Of a stretch of DNA of 35,365 bases, positions 8,380 to 16,961 are shown piece by piece. The stretch's first letter is position 1, and the number at the start of each line of letters is the position of its first letter. The notes below the pieces were generated by a model that worked only from the letters and a program-made list of their open reading frames with translations, had not been told where the DNA came from and searched no databases. The DNA is taken from contig JAOUNH010000005.1 of assembly GCA_029881055.1 (NCBI GenBank), positions 1 to 35,365 on the forward strand, given 5' to 3'. This DNA is from Gammaproteobacteria bacterium. GTDB lineage: Bacteria; Pseudomonadota; Gammaproteobacteria; Steroidobacterales; Woeseiaceae. A program made the position numbers and the translations under genes.

Positions 8380-9492
8380 ATGCGCATACTTACGATCCTT
8401 GGAATCCTGATATTTGCCGTCGCCGGCGTTGCGGTGATGAGCACTATGCGGCCCGAACCCCCCAAGAAAGAACGGCAGGATCTGGATCCGCTGGTGGAAG
8501 TACTGGTTCTGGAACCAATGACGGCAAAGTTCGAAATCAGCAGCCAGGGCACCGTAAAACCCCGAACGGAAACGACCTTGAGTGCGGAAGTGTCCGGCAC
8601 TATCAGCGAAATCTCGCCGAAATTCGTCGCCGGAGGCGTATTTCAGGCAGGCGAGGTTCTGATGAGAATCGATCCGACGAATTACGACGTCGCGCTTCTG
8701 CAGGCGGAAGCGTTGGTGACGCAACGCCAGATCGAGCATGACGGCGCCAGGAAGCTGCAGAGCCAGGGTTATCGGGCGGAGTCCGAGTACGCGTCTGCCG
8801 TAGCGGCGCTGGCCAGCGCCAAGGCCGAACAGGTGCGTGCGCAGCGTAACCTTGAGCGCACCCATATTCGTGTCCCTTACGAAGGAATTGTGCGCAGCAA
8901 GGATACGGACCTTGGTGAGTTTGTGAGCGCGGGGACGCCACTCGGCGTTGTTTTCGCTACGGACTTCGCCGAGATCCGGCTTCCCTTGACCGACCACGAC
9001 CTGGCTTATGTCGATTTGCCGGATCCAACCGACATAGCCGGTTCAGGTGCAGCGGCGGTCGGGCCCGAGGTCAGACTTTCTGCGAGGCAGAAGGGTCAGG
9101 ATGTTGAGTGGCCGGCGAGAATTGTTCGAACTGAGGGCGTTGTCGACGAAAAAAGCCGCGTAACCTACGCCGTGGCTCGCGTCAAAGATCCCTATCAATT
9201 GCATGGCGATGGCGTTCCCTTACCGGTAGGAACATTCGTCACTGCGATCGTTGAAGGTACGGTCGCCGAAAACATTATTCAGATACCGCGCGGCATCATC
9301 CGCGGGACCAATGAACTGGTATTTGTCGATGCTGAGGACAAAATTGATATTCGCAATGTGCACATCGTTCGATCGGATGCCAAACACGCTTACATATCGG
9401 GTGGCGCTGAGCCCGGCGAAAGGGTGGTCGTTACCGTTCTCGAGTCTGCAATTGATGGCCTGAAAGTGCGCACCAAAAAGGCTGGGGACTGA
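8380..9492 (+). CDS. RND efflux periplasmic adaptor (membrane fusion protein)
   Basis: 370 residues from the ATG at 8380. That start is preferred over an in-frame ATG at 8362 because GAGGG lies 11 bases before it and it directly begins an N-terminal membrane anchor (MRILTILGILIFAVAGVAVM). The family architecture follows: a lipoyl/barrel-sandwich half (GTVKPRTETTLSAEVSGTI), a short alpha-hairpin (about 95-155), the second lipoyl half (THIRVPYEGIVRSKDTDLGE) and beta-barrel plus membrane-proximal domains (VPLPVGTFVTAIVEG). It bridges the inner-membrane RND pump to an outer-membrane channel. The permease gene starts two bases after its stop. No outer-membrane factor gene is nearby, so a TolC-like channel encoded elsewhere is presumably used. 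Confidence 0.94.
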   Translation: MRILTILGILIFAVAGVAVMSTMRPEPPKKERQDLDPLVEVLVLEPMTAKFEISSQGTVKPRTETTLSAEVSGTISEISPKFVAGGVFQAGEVLMRIDPTNYDVALLQAEALVTQRQIEHDGARKLQSQGYRAESEYASAVAALASAKAEQVRAQRNLERTHIRVPYEGIVRSKDTDLGEFVSAGTPLGVVFATDFAEIRLPLTDHDLAYVDLPDPTDIAGSGAAAVGPEVRLSARQKGQDVEWPARIVRTEGVVDEKSRVTYAVARVKDPYQLHGDGVPLPVGTFVTAIVEGTVAENIIQIPRGIIRGTNELVFVDAEDKIDIRNVHIVRSDAKHAYISGGAEPGERVVVTVLESAIDGLKVRTKKAGD

Positions 9493-9494
9493 TA

Positions 9495-12400
9495 ATGCGT
9501 CTACCGGGCGTAACGGCAGAGAAGGGCGTGATCGCCTGGTTCGCCGCAAACCATGTGGCGGCCAACCTGTTGATGGTCCTGATCATTGTAGCGGGTCTCA
9601 TTTCACTGAGTGGCATTCGCAAGGAAACCAACCCGGAAATCGAACTCAACATGATCCAGGTGGAAGTCCCCTACCTGGGCGCAGCGCCCCAGGAAGTTGA
9701 GGAAGGGGTCGTCATCAAAATCGAGGAGGCGATCCAGGACATCCTCGGCATCAAAAGAATACGTTCCAACTCATTTGAGGGTCGTGGCGTTGTGACTATC
9801 GAGGTCAATCCGGATGCGGATTTGACGCAGGTTCTGAGTGATGTCAAGACACGTGTCGATGCGATATCGACTTTTCCAGCGCTCACCGAAAAGCCGGTCA
9901 TCTACAAGCAGGAGGTCAATAATCCGGTCCTGATGGTCGCGCTCAACGGGAACCTTTCGGATCTCACGCGCAAGTCGCTCGGCAACGAAATTCGCGATGA
10001 GCTCCTGGCATTGCCGTCGATCAGCAAGGTGATCTATTTCGGCGATCGACCGTACGAAATCAGTGTCCAGGTGTCCGAGAGAACATTGCGTGAGTATGGT
10101 TTGACGATGAGCGAAATCTCGCAAGCCATCAAGGACTCTTCGGTGGACATGCCCGGAGGAACCATAAAATCCGAAGGCGGCGATATCCTGTTGCGTACCA
10201 AGGGCCAGGTGTACACGGGTAAGGACTTCGCGGCCCTCGTGTTGCGGACTTTTCCTGATGGCACGCGCCTGACGCTCGGGGATATAGCAACGATTAATGA
10301 TGGATTCGTTGAGACCGACGGATACGGACGATTCAACGGTGCACGGACGGCGACACTGCAAGTGGTCGCGGTCGGGCAACAAAACGAAATAGAAACGGCA
10401 AAAGCGGTCAAGGCCTACATTGCAAAGAAAAGCAAGACGCTTCCAGAGGGAATCCGGATGGATGTCTGGATCGATCTTCCGAAATACCTGGAAGGCAGTC
10501 TGGATCGCATGGAAAACAACATCATCTCCGGCGCCATCCTGGTTTTCGTCGTGTTGTCGCTGTTCCTGAGAATGAAAATGGCGTTCTGGGTCATTATCGG
10601 ATTGCCGATAAGCTTCCTGGGTGCGCTCTGGATAATGCCGGCCTGGCCCGTGACCATCAACACGATCAGCTTATTCGGCTTTATCATCGTGCTGGGTATC
10701 GTCGTCGACGATGCGATTATTATTGGTGAGAGCATCTACACCAAGATTCGTCGCGACGGACATACGCTCGACAATGTTATCCAGGGGGCGCATCTTGTTG
10801 CAGTTCCCGCGACATTCGGCGTCCTGACAACAATCGCGGCGTTCGCACCGCTGATGTTGATAGGCGGTGTCGTCGGCCCCTTCTTCGAGGCGATGGCGCT
10901 GGTTGTTATTCTCTGCCTCGCATTTTCGCTGATCGAGTCAAAACTGATCCTGCCGGCGCATCTGGTTAACGCAAAAATCGGCCCCGTCGACGAAGATGAC
11001 CTGTTTCGCCCGCAAAGGCCGATAGGAGCGTGGGAGCGTATTCCACGTGGATTCCTCAAACTGCAGCGACATGTTCAGCATGGCCTCCATAAAGTGATCC
11101 ATGACTACTACAAGCCCTGGCTCGAAAAGGCCGTCGATAATCGGGGATTGACGCTGACCGTCTTCGCGGCAGTCCTGATCCTGTCGATCGGCTTGATGAC
11201 GAGCGGCATTGCCAGGGTGGTGCTCTTTCCTGATTTTGCACAGGATTTCATTCAGGTTGATCTTGAAATGCAAAGCGGCACCGCACCCCATGCGCGAAAC
11301 GCGGCCGTTGAGCGAGTCGAAGGTGCGTTGCTCGAGATCAATAGAAACTACGTTGAGGAACACCCGGATTCTCTGCCGATCATCCAGAACATAGGTGTAT
11401 TTACGCGCGGCGATACCGGCGCGCAGATGTTTGTCGAGATCCCTTTCACCAAAGATCGCCCTTACGAAATGAAGGAAGTCACGCAGATGTGGCGCGAAGC
11501 GGTCGGCGAGATTCCGGGCATGAAGGAGCTCAAGTTTCGCGCAGCTGGCCATATTGGCGGCGGATCGCCGTTGAGTTTCAAACTTAGCGGTTCCAATTAT
11601 GAGGCGCTGGAAGAAGCCGCCGCCGAACTGACGGAGGAACTGGCGAGCTATGAAGGCCTGTTCGACATCAGTAACTCCTCGACCTCGGGCAGCGATGAAA
11701 TAAAACTGACAATCAAACCGGGGGCGGAAGCGCTGGGTCTCACGATGTCATCCCTGGGCCGCCAGGTGCGCCAGGCCTTCTATGGCGAAGAGGCGCAACG
11801 CATCCAGCGGGGCAAAGACGAACTGCGAGTGATGGTGCGTTACCCGATTGAGGAACGTCGTTCCATCGCCGACCTTGAGAATATGCGCATTCGCACGCCG
11901 AGTGGCGACGAGGTTCCATTCAACTCGGTCGCCGAGGTTTCTTTCGGCAAGGGCTACTCAAGAATTTCGCGGCTAAACAGAGAGCGCACCGTCACTGTCT
12001 CATCGGATCTCGATCCCGAGCTTGTGGAACCGCAGCAGATCATAAGTACCATGTCTGAGGAGTTCATTCCCGAGTTACTTTCCCGATACCCGGGCGTGCG
12101 CTACGGCCTTGAGGGTTCGAGCCAGGATCAGGCGGAATTCATAAGCAAGATAATGGTTGCCCTGGTGGCCGCCATGTTCCTCATTTACGCGCTGATCGCG
12201 ATTCCATTACATTCCTACGCGCAGCCATTGATCATCATGTCAGTGATTCCGTTTGGCGCAATAGGCGCAGTCATCGGACATATCATCATGGGGCGTGCGA
12301 TCAGCATGTTCTCCCTGTTTGGTTTGATTGCGCTTGCCGGCGTGGTGGTCAATGACAGCCTGATTCTTGTTGATTTCATCAACAAGGCACGCGCCAGGGG

Positions 12401-12692
12401 CGTGGTCATTCGCGATGCTGTCATCGAAGCGGGTCTCTCTCGCTTCCGCGCCATTATCCTGACCTCGTTCACGACTGCTGCGGGCTTGTTGCCGATCATG
12501 TTCGAAAGCAGTCCGCAGGCGCAGGCTATTATTCCAACGGCGATTTCGATCGGCTATGGGATAATTTTCGCGACAATAATAACGCTGTTTCTGATTCCTG
12601 CCCTGTACCTGTTGCAGGAAGATCTCTTCCGCAGATGGCGACAATTTAAAGCGTGGCTGTTCTATCGCCCTGTCGATGCGCCAGCAGAATAG
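9495..12692 (+). CDS. RND multidrug efflux permease (AcrB/HAE1-like)
   Basis: 1065 residues, a normal length for the family. It opens with a first membrane helix after FAANHVAANLLMVLIIV, then a periplasmic porter domain (about 40-330). Transmembrane helix 4 holds the proton-relay pair in GIVVDDAIIIGE (Asp 405-406). The second half repeats the fold, with GVVVNDSLILVDF near 950-962. PEGIRMDVWIDLPKYLE precedes the first helix cluster. It is a proton-driven exporter of hydrophobic or amphiphilic compounds from the inner membrane or periplasm; the substrate cannot be predicted. It is in one operon with the adaptor (gap of two bases) and its end overlaps the start of the RarD-like gene. Confidence 0.95.
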   Translation: MRLPGVTAEKGVIAWFAANHVAANLLMVLIIVAGLISLSGIRKETNPEIELNMIQVEVPYLGAAPQEVEEGVVIKIEEAIQDILGIKRIRSNSFEGRGVVTIEVNPDADLTQVLSDVKTRVDAISTFPALTEKPVIYKQEVNNPVLMVALNGNLSDLTRKSLGNEIRDELLALPSISKVIYFGDRPYEISVQVSERTLREYGLTMSEISQAIKDSSVDMPGGTIKSEGGDILLRTKGQVYTGKDFAALVLRTFPDGTRLTLGDIATINDGFVETDGYGRFNGARTATLQVVAVGQQNEIETAKAVKAYIAKKSKTLPEGIRMDVWIDLPKYLEGSLDRMENNIISGAILVFVVLSLFLRMKMAFWVIIGLPISFLGALWIMPAWPVTINTISLFGFIIVLGIVVDDAIIIGESIYTKIRRDGHTLDNVIQGAHLVAVPATFGVLTTIAAFAPLMLIGGVVGPFFEAMALVVILCLAFSLIESKLILPAHLVNAKIGPVDEDDLFRPQRPIGAWERIPRGFLKLQRHVQHGLHKVIHDYYKPWLEKAVDNRGLTLTVFAAVLILSIGLMTSGIARVVLFPDFAQDFIQVDLEMQSGTAPHARNAAVERVEGALLEINRNYVEEHPDSLPIIQNIGVFTRGDTGAQMFVEIPFTKDRPYEMKEVTQMWREAVGEIPGMKELKFRAAGHIGGGSPLSFKLSGSNYEALEEAAAELTEELASYEGLFDISNSSTSGSDEIKLTIKPGAEALGLTMSSLGRQVRQAFYGEEAQRIQRGKDELRVMVRYPIEERRSIADLENMRIRTPSGDEVPFNSVAEVSFGKGYSRISRLNRERTVTVSSDLDPELVEPQQIISTMSEEFIPELLSRYPGVRYGLEGSSQDQAEFISKIMVALVAAMFLIYALIAIPLHSYAQPLIIMSVIPFGAIGAVIGHIIMGRAISMFSLFGLIALAGVVVNDSLILVDFINKARARGVVIRDAVIEAGLSRFRAIILTSFTTAAGLLPIMFESSPQAQAIIPTAISIGYGIIFATIITLFLIPALYLLQEDLFRRWRQFKAWLFYRPVDAPAE

Positions 12693-13608
12693 CGGAGTGT
12701 CAGCCATCGATAAGCAGACGCGCGAAGGCATAATCGCGGGCCTTGCCACCTACCTGATGTGGGGGTTTCTTCCGGTCTATTTCGTATTCGTTCGCGAAGT
12801 CGACGCGACAGAGGTCCTGGCACATCGCGTCCTGTGGGCCGTTCCTTTCGGGGCGCTGATACTTCTCTTTCGTCGCCAGTTTCCCGAGGTCGGGCGTGCC
12901 CTGAAGCATCGCTCGATGCTTGGCTGGCTGTCCTTGTCCGCAATGTTTATTGCTATTAACTGGTTCATCTACATCTGGGCGATTCAGGATGGTCGCATAC
13001 TGGAAACCAGTCTTGGGTATTACATTAATCCTCTGACGAACATGCTGGTTGGCGTTTGGTTGTTCGGAGAACGATTGCGGCCCTACCAACTGGCGGCGGT
13101 GGGGCTTGCCACGGTCGGAGTTCTGATACTTACGATCTCGGGCGGCGTATTTCCCTGGGTTGCTCTGTCGCTCGCCGTGAGCTTCACGGTGTACGCCGCG
13201 GTCAGGAAACGAGTCGCAATCGGCGGCATGCCCGGACTGTTCATCGAGACGCTCATGCTTTTGCCCTTCGCAATCGCGTGGCTGGCCTATCTGTACTCGA
13301 CGTCTCAACTCGCATTCGCCAGCGGCAATACCTCGATTACTTTCTGGCTTGCGATGGCGGGACCGGTTACGGCACTTCCTCTCTTGTGTTTTGCCCTGAC
13401 GGCGAGACGGTTGCCGATGATAAGCATCGGTTTTCTGCAGTTCTTGTCGCCCACGATACAATTCGGGACCGGCATCTACTACGGTGAAGTACTCACGGAC
13501 GCACATCTGCTTTGTTTTGGTTTCATCTGGACCGCCGTTTTGTTTTTTGTATTCGACGCTCTGCGGGCAACAAAAAAGCCCCTGCTGAAAGCATCAGCAG
13601 GGGCTTGA
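12676..13608 (+). CDS. rarD: RarD-type EamA/DMT transporter
   Basis: 310 residues with about ten membrane helices. RarD hallmarks are the opening GIIAGLATYLMWGFLPVYF, EVLAHRVLWAVPFG, and NWFIYIWAIQDGRILETSLG followed by YYINPLTNMLVGVWLFGERL, a stretch very characteristic of the family. The transported compound is unproven, although the name comes from early chloramphenicol-sensitivity work. The ATG at 12676 overlaps the permease gene by 17 bases; a GTG at 12697 is an alternative, and neither has a good ribosome binding site. The last codons (KKPLLKASAGA) double as the stem of a terminator facing the convergent EF-G gene. Confidence 0.92.
   Translation: MRQQNSGVSAIDKQTREGIIAGLATYLMWGFLPVYFVFVREVDATEVLAHRVLWAVPFGALILLFRRQFPEVGRALKHRSMLGWLSLSAMFIAINWFIYIWAIQDGRILETSLGYYINPLTNMLVGVWLFGERLRPYQLAAVGLATVGVLILTISGGVFPWVALSLAVSFTVYAAVRKRVAIGGMPGLFIETLMLLPFAIAWLAYLYSTSQLAFASGNTSITFWLAMAGPVTALPLLCFALTARRLPMISIGFLQFLSPTIQFGTGIYYGEVLTDAHLLCFGFIWTAVLFFVFDALRATKKPLLKASAGA
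13576..13606 (-). terminator. Strong intrinsic terminator of the EF-G gene, inside the rarD 3' end
   Basis: AAGCCCCTGCTG (13576-13587) pairs perfectly with CAGCAGGGGCTT (13595-13606) around a 7-base loop. Read on the minus strand the stem is followed at once by a run of six T, which is the classic intrinsic terminator shape, 23 bases beyond the EF-G stop. On the plus strand it is followed by GATTTTATG, so it may also end the efflux operon transcript. It lies wholly within or at the end of the rarD coding sequence. Confidence 0.9.
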
Positions 13609-13628
13609 TTTTATGCGGTGAAAGAAAG

Positions 13629-15713
13629 CTACTTCTTCGCTTTTCTTTCCGCCGCTTCCTTGATGACCTGGTCCGAAACATTCTGCGGACAAGCCGCATA
13701 GTGCGAGAACTCCATTGAAAACTGACCACGCCCGGACGTCAGGGTTCGCAGATGCCCAATGTAGCCAAACATATCAGCCAGTGGTGCATTGGCTTTGACA
13801 CGTACGCCGGTCGGACCGGCATCCTGCGACTTGATCATACCGCGCCGTCTGTTCAGGTCGCCGATAACGTCACCGACATTATCGTCAGGCGAGAACACGT
13901 CGACTTTCATGATCGGCTCAAGCAATTGGGGTCCCGCTTTCGGAATGGACTGGCGGTAAGCCGCTTTGGTCGCAATCTCGAACGCGAGCGCCGATGAGTC
14001 AACGGCGTGGAATGCGCCGTCCATCAAAGTGAATTTGACATCGAGCAGGGGATAACCAGCCATCGTGCCCTCGACCATGCAGGACTTGAACGCTTTTTCG
14101 ACCGCACTCCAGTACTCGCGCGGCACGTTACCGCCCGTCACCTTGGACTCAAATACGTAACCGACATTCGGCTCCGCAGGTTCGATTTCATATTCGATCT
14201 TGGCGTACTGGCCGGAACCGCCCGACTGTTTCTTGTGCGTGTACGTGTCCGAGATCTGCCGCGTAATTGTTTCGCGGTAGGCGACCTGGGGTTTACCCAT
14301 CTCAACGTCGACATGGTGAGTGCGGCGCAGAATGTCGACCTTGATATCAAGATGCAACTCGCCCATACCCTTGATGATCGTTTCGCCCGAGTCCTCATCC
14401 GTAGCAACGTGGAATGACGGATCTTCCTGAACCATCTTGTTCAGAGCGACAGACATTTTCTCGTTACCAGCTTTGTCCTTGGGCGAAATCGCGATGGAAA
14501 TCACGGGATCCGGGAATACCATGGGCTCCAATGTCGCCGGATGATCTGGATCGGCGAGCGTGTGACCCGTTCGGGTCATCTTCATGCCGAGCAGGGCGAC
14601 GATGTCACCAGCTTGCGCTGAATCGAGTTCAGCACGCGAGTCTGCATGCATCTCCACGATACGGCCGATGCGTTCGGTCTTGCCTGTGAAGGTATTGAGA
14701 ACGCTATCGCCTTTTTCAATCCGGCCCGAGTAAATACGCGTAAAGGTCAGCGCACCGTAGCGGTCGTCCATGATCTTGAACGCCAATGCGCGCAGTGGCT
14801 TGTCCGGATCGACAATTGCGAAACCGCCCGTCGGGTTACCCTCAAGGTCGACTTCAGGCTGCGGAGTGACTTCTGTCGGGTTCGGCAGATAATCAATAAC
14901 TCCATCAAGTATGTTCTGTATCCCTTTGTTTTTAAAGGCAGATCCACAATAGGTTGGGAAGAAGTTGAGCGCGATCGTGCCCTTGCGTATGCAACGCTTC
15001 AGGTCCGCAACCGACGGCGTCTTGCCGTCAAGGTAAGCTTCAAGGATGGTGTCGTCCTGCTCAACCGCAGTCTCCACGAGTTTTTCGCGCCACTCGGCGA
15101 CCTGTTCCTTCATGTCCTCAGGGACGTCGCCAATGGTGTAAGACATTGGGTCACTGGAGTCACTCCAGACCCAGGATTTTTCGGTCAAAAGGTCAACAAC
15201 ACCGACGAATTTTTCTTCGACGCCGATTGGCAGCACCATGACAACTGGCTTCGCAGCGAGAATCTCTTCCACCTGCTTTACGACCATGTAGAAGTCCGCG
15301 CCAATGCGATCAAGCTTGTTGACGAAAATGATGCGTGCGACTTCCGAGTCGTTCGCATAACGCCAGTTTGTTTCAGACTGGGGCTCAACGCCGCCGGAAC
15401 CGCAGAAAACGCCGATGCCACCATCGAGCACTTTCAGCGAACGATACACTTCGATTGTGAAGTCAACGTGCCCCGGGGTATCGATGATGTTCAAGCGATG
15501 TTTGTTCCACTCACAGCTCGTCGCAGCGGACTGAATCGTAATGCCGCGCTCCCGCTCCTGATCCATGAAGTCAGTCGTAGTTTCACCATCATGAACTTCG
15601 CCGATCTTGTGGATCTTACCGGTCAGTTTCAGGATTCGTTCTGTGGTCGTGGTCTTGCCCGCGTCAACGTGGGCGAAAATACCGATATTTCGGTAGGTGC
15701 TAAGGTCTTTCAT
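13629..15713 (-). CDS. fusA: Elongation factor G, second type (fusA2-like)
   Basis: 694 residues covering all five EF-G domains. GTPase motifs: [14 protein letters not shown] (P-loop, residues 14-27), [10 protein letters not shown] (switch I), DTPGHVDF (switch II), NKLDRIG and GSAF. Later domains are intact, including domain [15 protein letters not shown] and a C-terminal [20 protein letters not shown]. The start [19 protein letters not shown], the [16 protein letters not shown] segment and [20 protein letters not shown] resemble the extra EF-G of Vibrio and Shewanella rather than the str-operon copy. It stands alone without rpsL, rpsG or tuf, which supports a paralog. It should drive translocation or ribosome recycling; the division of labour is unknown. 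A strong terminator follows. Confidence 0.93.
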   Translation of the reverse strand: MKDLSTYRNIGIFAHVDAGKTTTTERILKLTGKIHKIGEVHDGETTTDFMDQERERGITIQSAATSCEWNKHRLNIIDTPGHVDFTIEVYRSLKVLDGGIGVFCGSGGVEPQSETNWRYANDSEVARIIFVNKLDRIGADFYMVVKQVEEILAAKPVVMVLPIGVEEKFVGVVDLLTEKSWVWSDSSDPMSYTIGDVPEDMKEQVAEWREKLVETAVEQDDTILEAYLDGKTPSVADLKRCIRKGTIALNFFPTYCGSAFKNKGIQNILDGVIDYLPNPTEVTPQPEVDLEGNPTGGFAIVDPDKPLRALAFKIMDDRYGALTFTRIYSGRIEKGDSVLNTFTGKTERIGRIVEMHADSRAELDSAQAGDIVALLGMKMTRTGHTLADPDHPATLEPMVFPDPVISIAISPKDKAGNEKMSVALNKMVQEDPSFHVATDEDSGETIIKGMGELHLDIKVDILRRTHHVDVEMGKPQVAYRETITRQISDTYTHKKQSGGSGQYAKIEYEIEPAEPNVGYVFESKVTGGNVPREYWSAVEKAFKSCMVEGTMAGYPLLDVKFTLMDGAFHAVDSSALAFEIATKAAYRQSIPKAGPQLLEPIMKVDVFSPDDNVGDVIGDLNRRRGMIKSQDAGPTGVRVKANAPLADMFGYIGHLRTLTSGRGQFSMEFSHYAACPQNVSDQVIKEAAERKAKK

Positions 15714-16023
15714 TTCAATACTTCAGCTCTGTTAGTTGTTTCCTGGCACCGACCTTTCTTGCTTGCCACGCCATAAGCTGTTCTCGTAGCCTTACCTAAA
15801 GCGAGAATCCGGCAGATAATCGAGGTGGGTGCACGTAATTCCATGCCGGTCCTTGGAGCGCTTCCTGACAGCGAGTGCAGTGCTGTGTGTCAGGTAGGAC
15901 GGGCTTTCGGGCGCGGATAATAGCAGTGCCGCGCGCCCTAAACCAGTCCAATCGCGTGCATCGCCGTGTCCTACTGGGCCCCAACAAAAAAGTCTTTTTA
16001 AAACAGAGGCTTGAGATACGGCC
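15714..16023. other. 310-base gene-free interval between the EF-G and zinc peptidase genes
   Basis: No coding region is supported here. It must hold the promoter and leader of the EF-G gene (both flanking genes are on the minus strand), but I could not pick convincing -35/-10 boxes. The ribosome binding site before the EF-G ATG is weak. An A/T-rich run (AAAAAAGTCTTTTTAAAAC, around 15990-16008) lies just downstream of the zinc peptidase gene and may help end its transcript, though no GC-rich stem precedes the T-run. Confidence 0.4.
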
Positions 16024-16707
16024 TTAGCGACGAAGTATGGCGATCCAGCGCGCGATGTTCAGCAGGCTCATGAGCGAAGCTGAAACATAGGTCAATGCGG
16101 CCGCGGTCAGGAGTCTGCGCGCATGGGCGCGGTCCGGCGATTTCAGAATTCGATGCTGGTCGAGCATAGGCAACGCGCGATTGAAACTGGCATCGAATTC
16201 AGTGGGTAGCGTGATGAAATGCACCACCGCCGATGTTCCGAGCGTCAACATACCGGCGAGAAAGGTCAAAAGCCCCAGTGCAGGCACCCGCGTCAGGATA
16301 CCCAGTATGGGTGAAATCACGAGTATCCCCGCGCCGATTTTCTCGATGCCGCTCATCGCCCGGACCAGCCGTGTGCGCCATTTCAGCGCCGCGTAGCCCG
16401 TATGATCCTGCACCGCATGCCCGACCTCGTGGGCCGCTACGGTGATCGCTGTGAGAGAACGTCCGTCATGTTTGTCGCTCGTCAGTCTGACGGCTTTGGC
16501 GATCGGGTCGTAGTGATCTCCAGACTCGGTAACTTCGACAGTTACCGATTGCAGTCCATGCTTATCCAGCAGGTATCGTGCGAGGCTCGCACCGGTACTG
16601 GCATAGCGATCTTCAGGTCGAGCGTATTTTTTGAGTACGTGCTGCACCCATACGCCGGGCCCGAGCACAAGTGCCAGGACGAGGGCAATAATGACGAGAT
16701 AGGCCAT
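16024..16707 (-). CDS. Membrane zinc metallopeptidase (YugP family)
   Basis: 227 residues. An N-terminal helix (3-20) is followed by a soluble stretch with the zinc motif HEVGH at 93-97 (ITVAAHEVGHAVQDHTGY). Next come a pair of hydrophobic helices (about 123-165) and HFITLPTEFDASFNRAL, the conserved YugP/Zn_peptidase_2 (PF04298) signature with a glutamate as probable third ligand. A last hydrophobic segment ends in RRR-type basic residues. The substrate is unknown. AGGA lies seven bases before the ATG. It is divergent from the small membrane protein gene, with 59 bases between the starts and an inverted repeat (GCTAG/CTAGC, 16708-16721) covering its ribosome binding site region. Confidence 0.88.
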   Translation of the reverse strand: MAYLVIIALVLALVLGPGVWVQHVLKKYARPEDRYASTGASLARYLLDKHGLQSVTVEVTESGDHYDPIAKAVRLTSDKHDGRSLTAITVAAHEVGHAVQDHTGYAALKWRTRLVRAMSGIEKIGAGILVISPILGILTRVPALGLLTFLAGMLTLGTSAVVHFITLPTEFDASFNRALPMLDQHRILKSPDRAHARRLLTAAALTYVSASLMSLLNIARWIAILRR

Positions 16708-16766
16708 GCTAGTATCCTAGCGCGGTGCAGGTAGGAACGCTCGTTCTGGCATCGACAGGAGGCACA

Positions 16767-16961
16767 ATGAAAAAAACCGTCGTCATTACGCTTTTCTTCG
16801 CGATCATCACAGCAGCAGTCTTTGGTTGCCTGGTTATCTTCGATGCGATGTCCGTCGAGAGGGCTCTGGAATTGTTGCTGAAATTCGAGGCCGCCATCGT
16901 GTTGCTCGGTGGCTGCACTATGCTAATCGCCGTTCTGTTCAGGAGGAATTCAATTGACTAG
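16767..16961 (+). CDS. Small two-helix membrane protein (hypothetical)
   Basis: 64 residues from the ATG at 16767, chosen because CAGGAGG sits five bases upstream; the longer reading from 16725 lacks such a site. Two membrane helices (about 5-24 and 41-59) flank a short amphipathic piece (MSVERALELLLKFE), and a basic tail (RRNSID) follows, suggesting a cytoplasmic C-terminus. I do not recognise the family. Its last eight bases overlap the TTG start of the amidohydrolase gene, with that gene's AGGAGG inside this ORF, so the two are probably translationally coupled. Confidence 0.7.
   Translation: MKKTVVITLFFAIITAAVFGCLVIFDAMSVERALELLLKFEAAIVLLGGCTMLIAVLFRRNSID

Noticed and set aside
12700-13506. 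268-codon open frame on the minus strand
   Set aside because: It is antisense to the RarD transporter gene, and its composition (rich in Arg, Gln, His) is typical of shadow frames.
15744-15762. TGGCACC followed by TTGC, resembling a sigma-54 promoter
   Set aside because: The GG and GC cores are separated by more than ten bases, and the orientation points away from the EF-G gene.
14646-15776. 376-codon open frame on the plus strand
   Set aside because: It is fully antisense to the EF-G gene, has no recognisable protein motif and no ribosome binding site; it is an artefact of the codon pattern of that gene.
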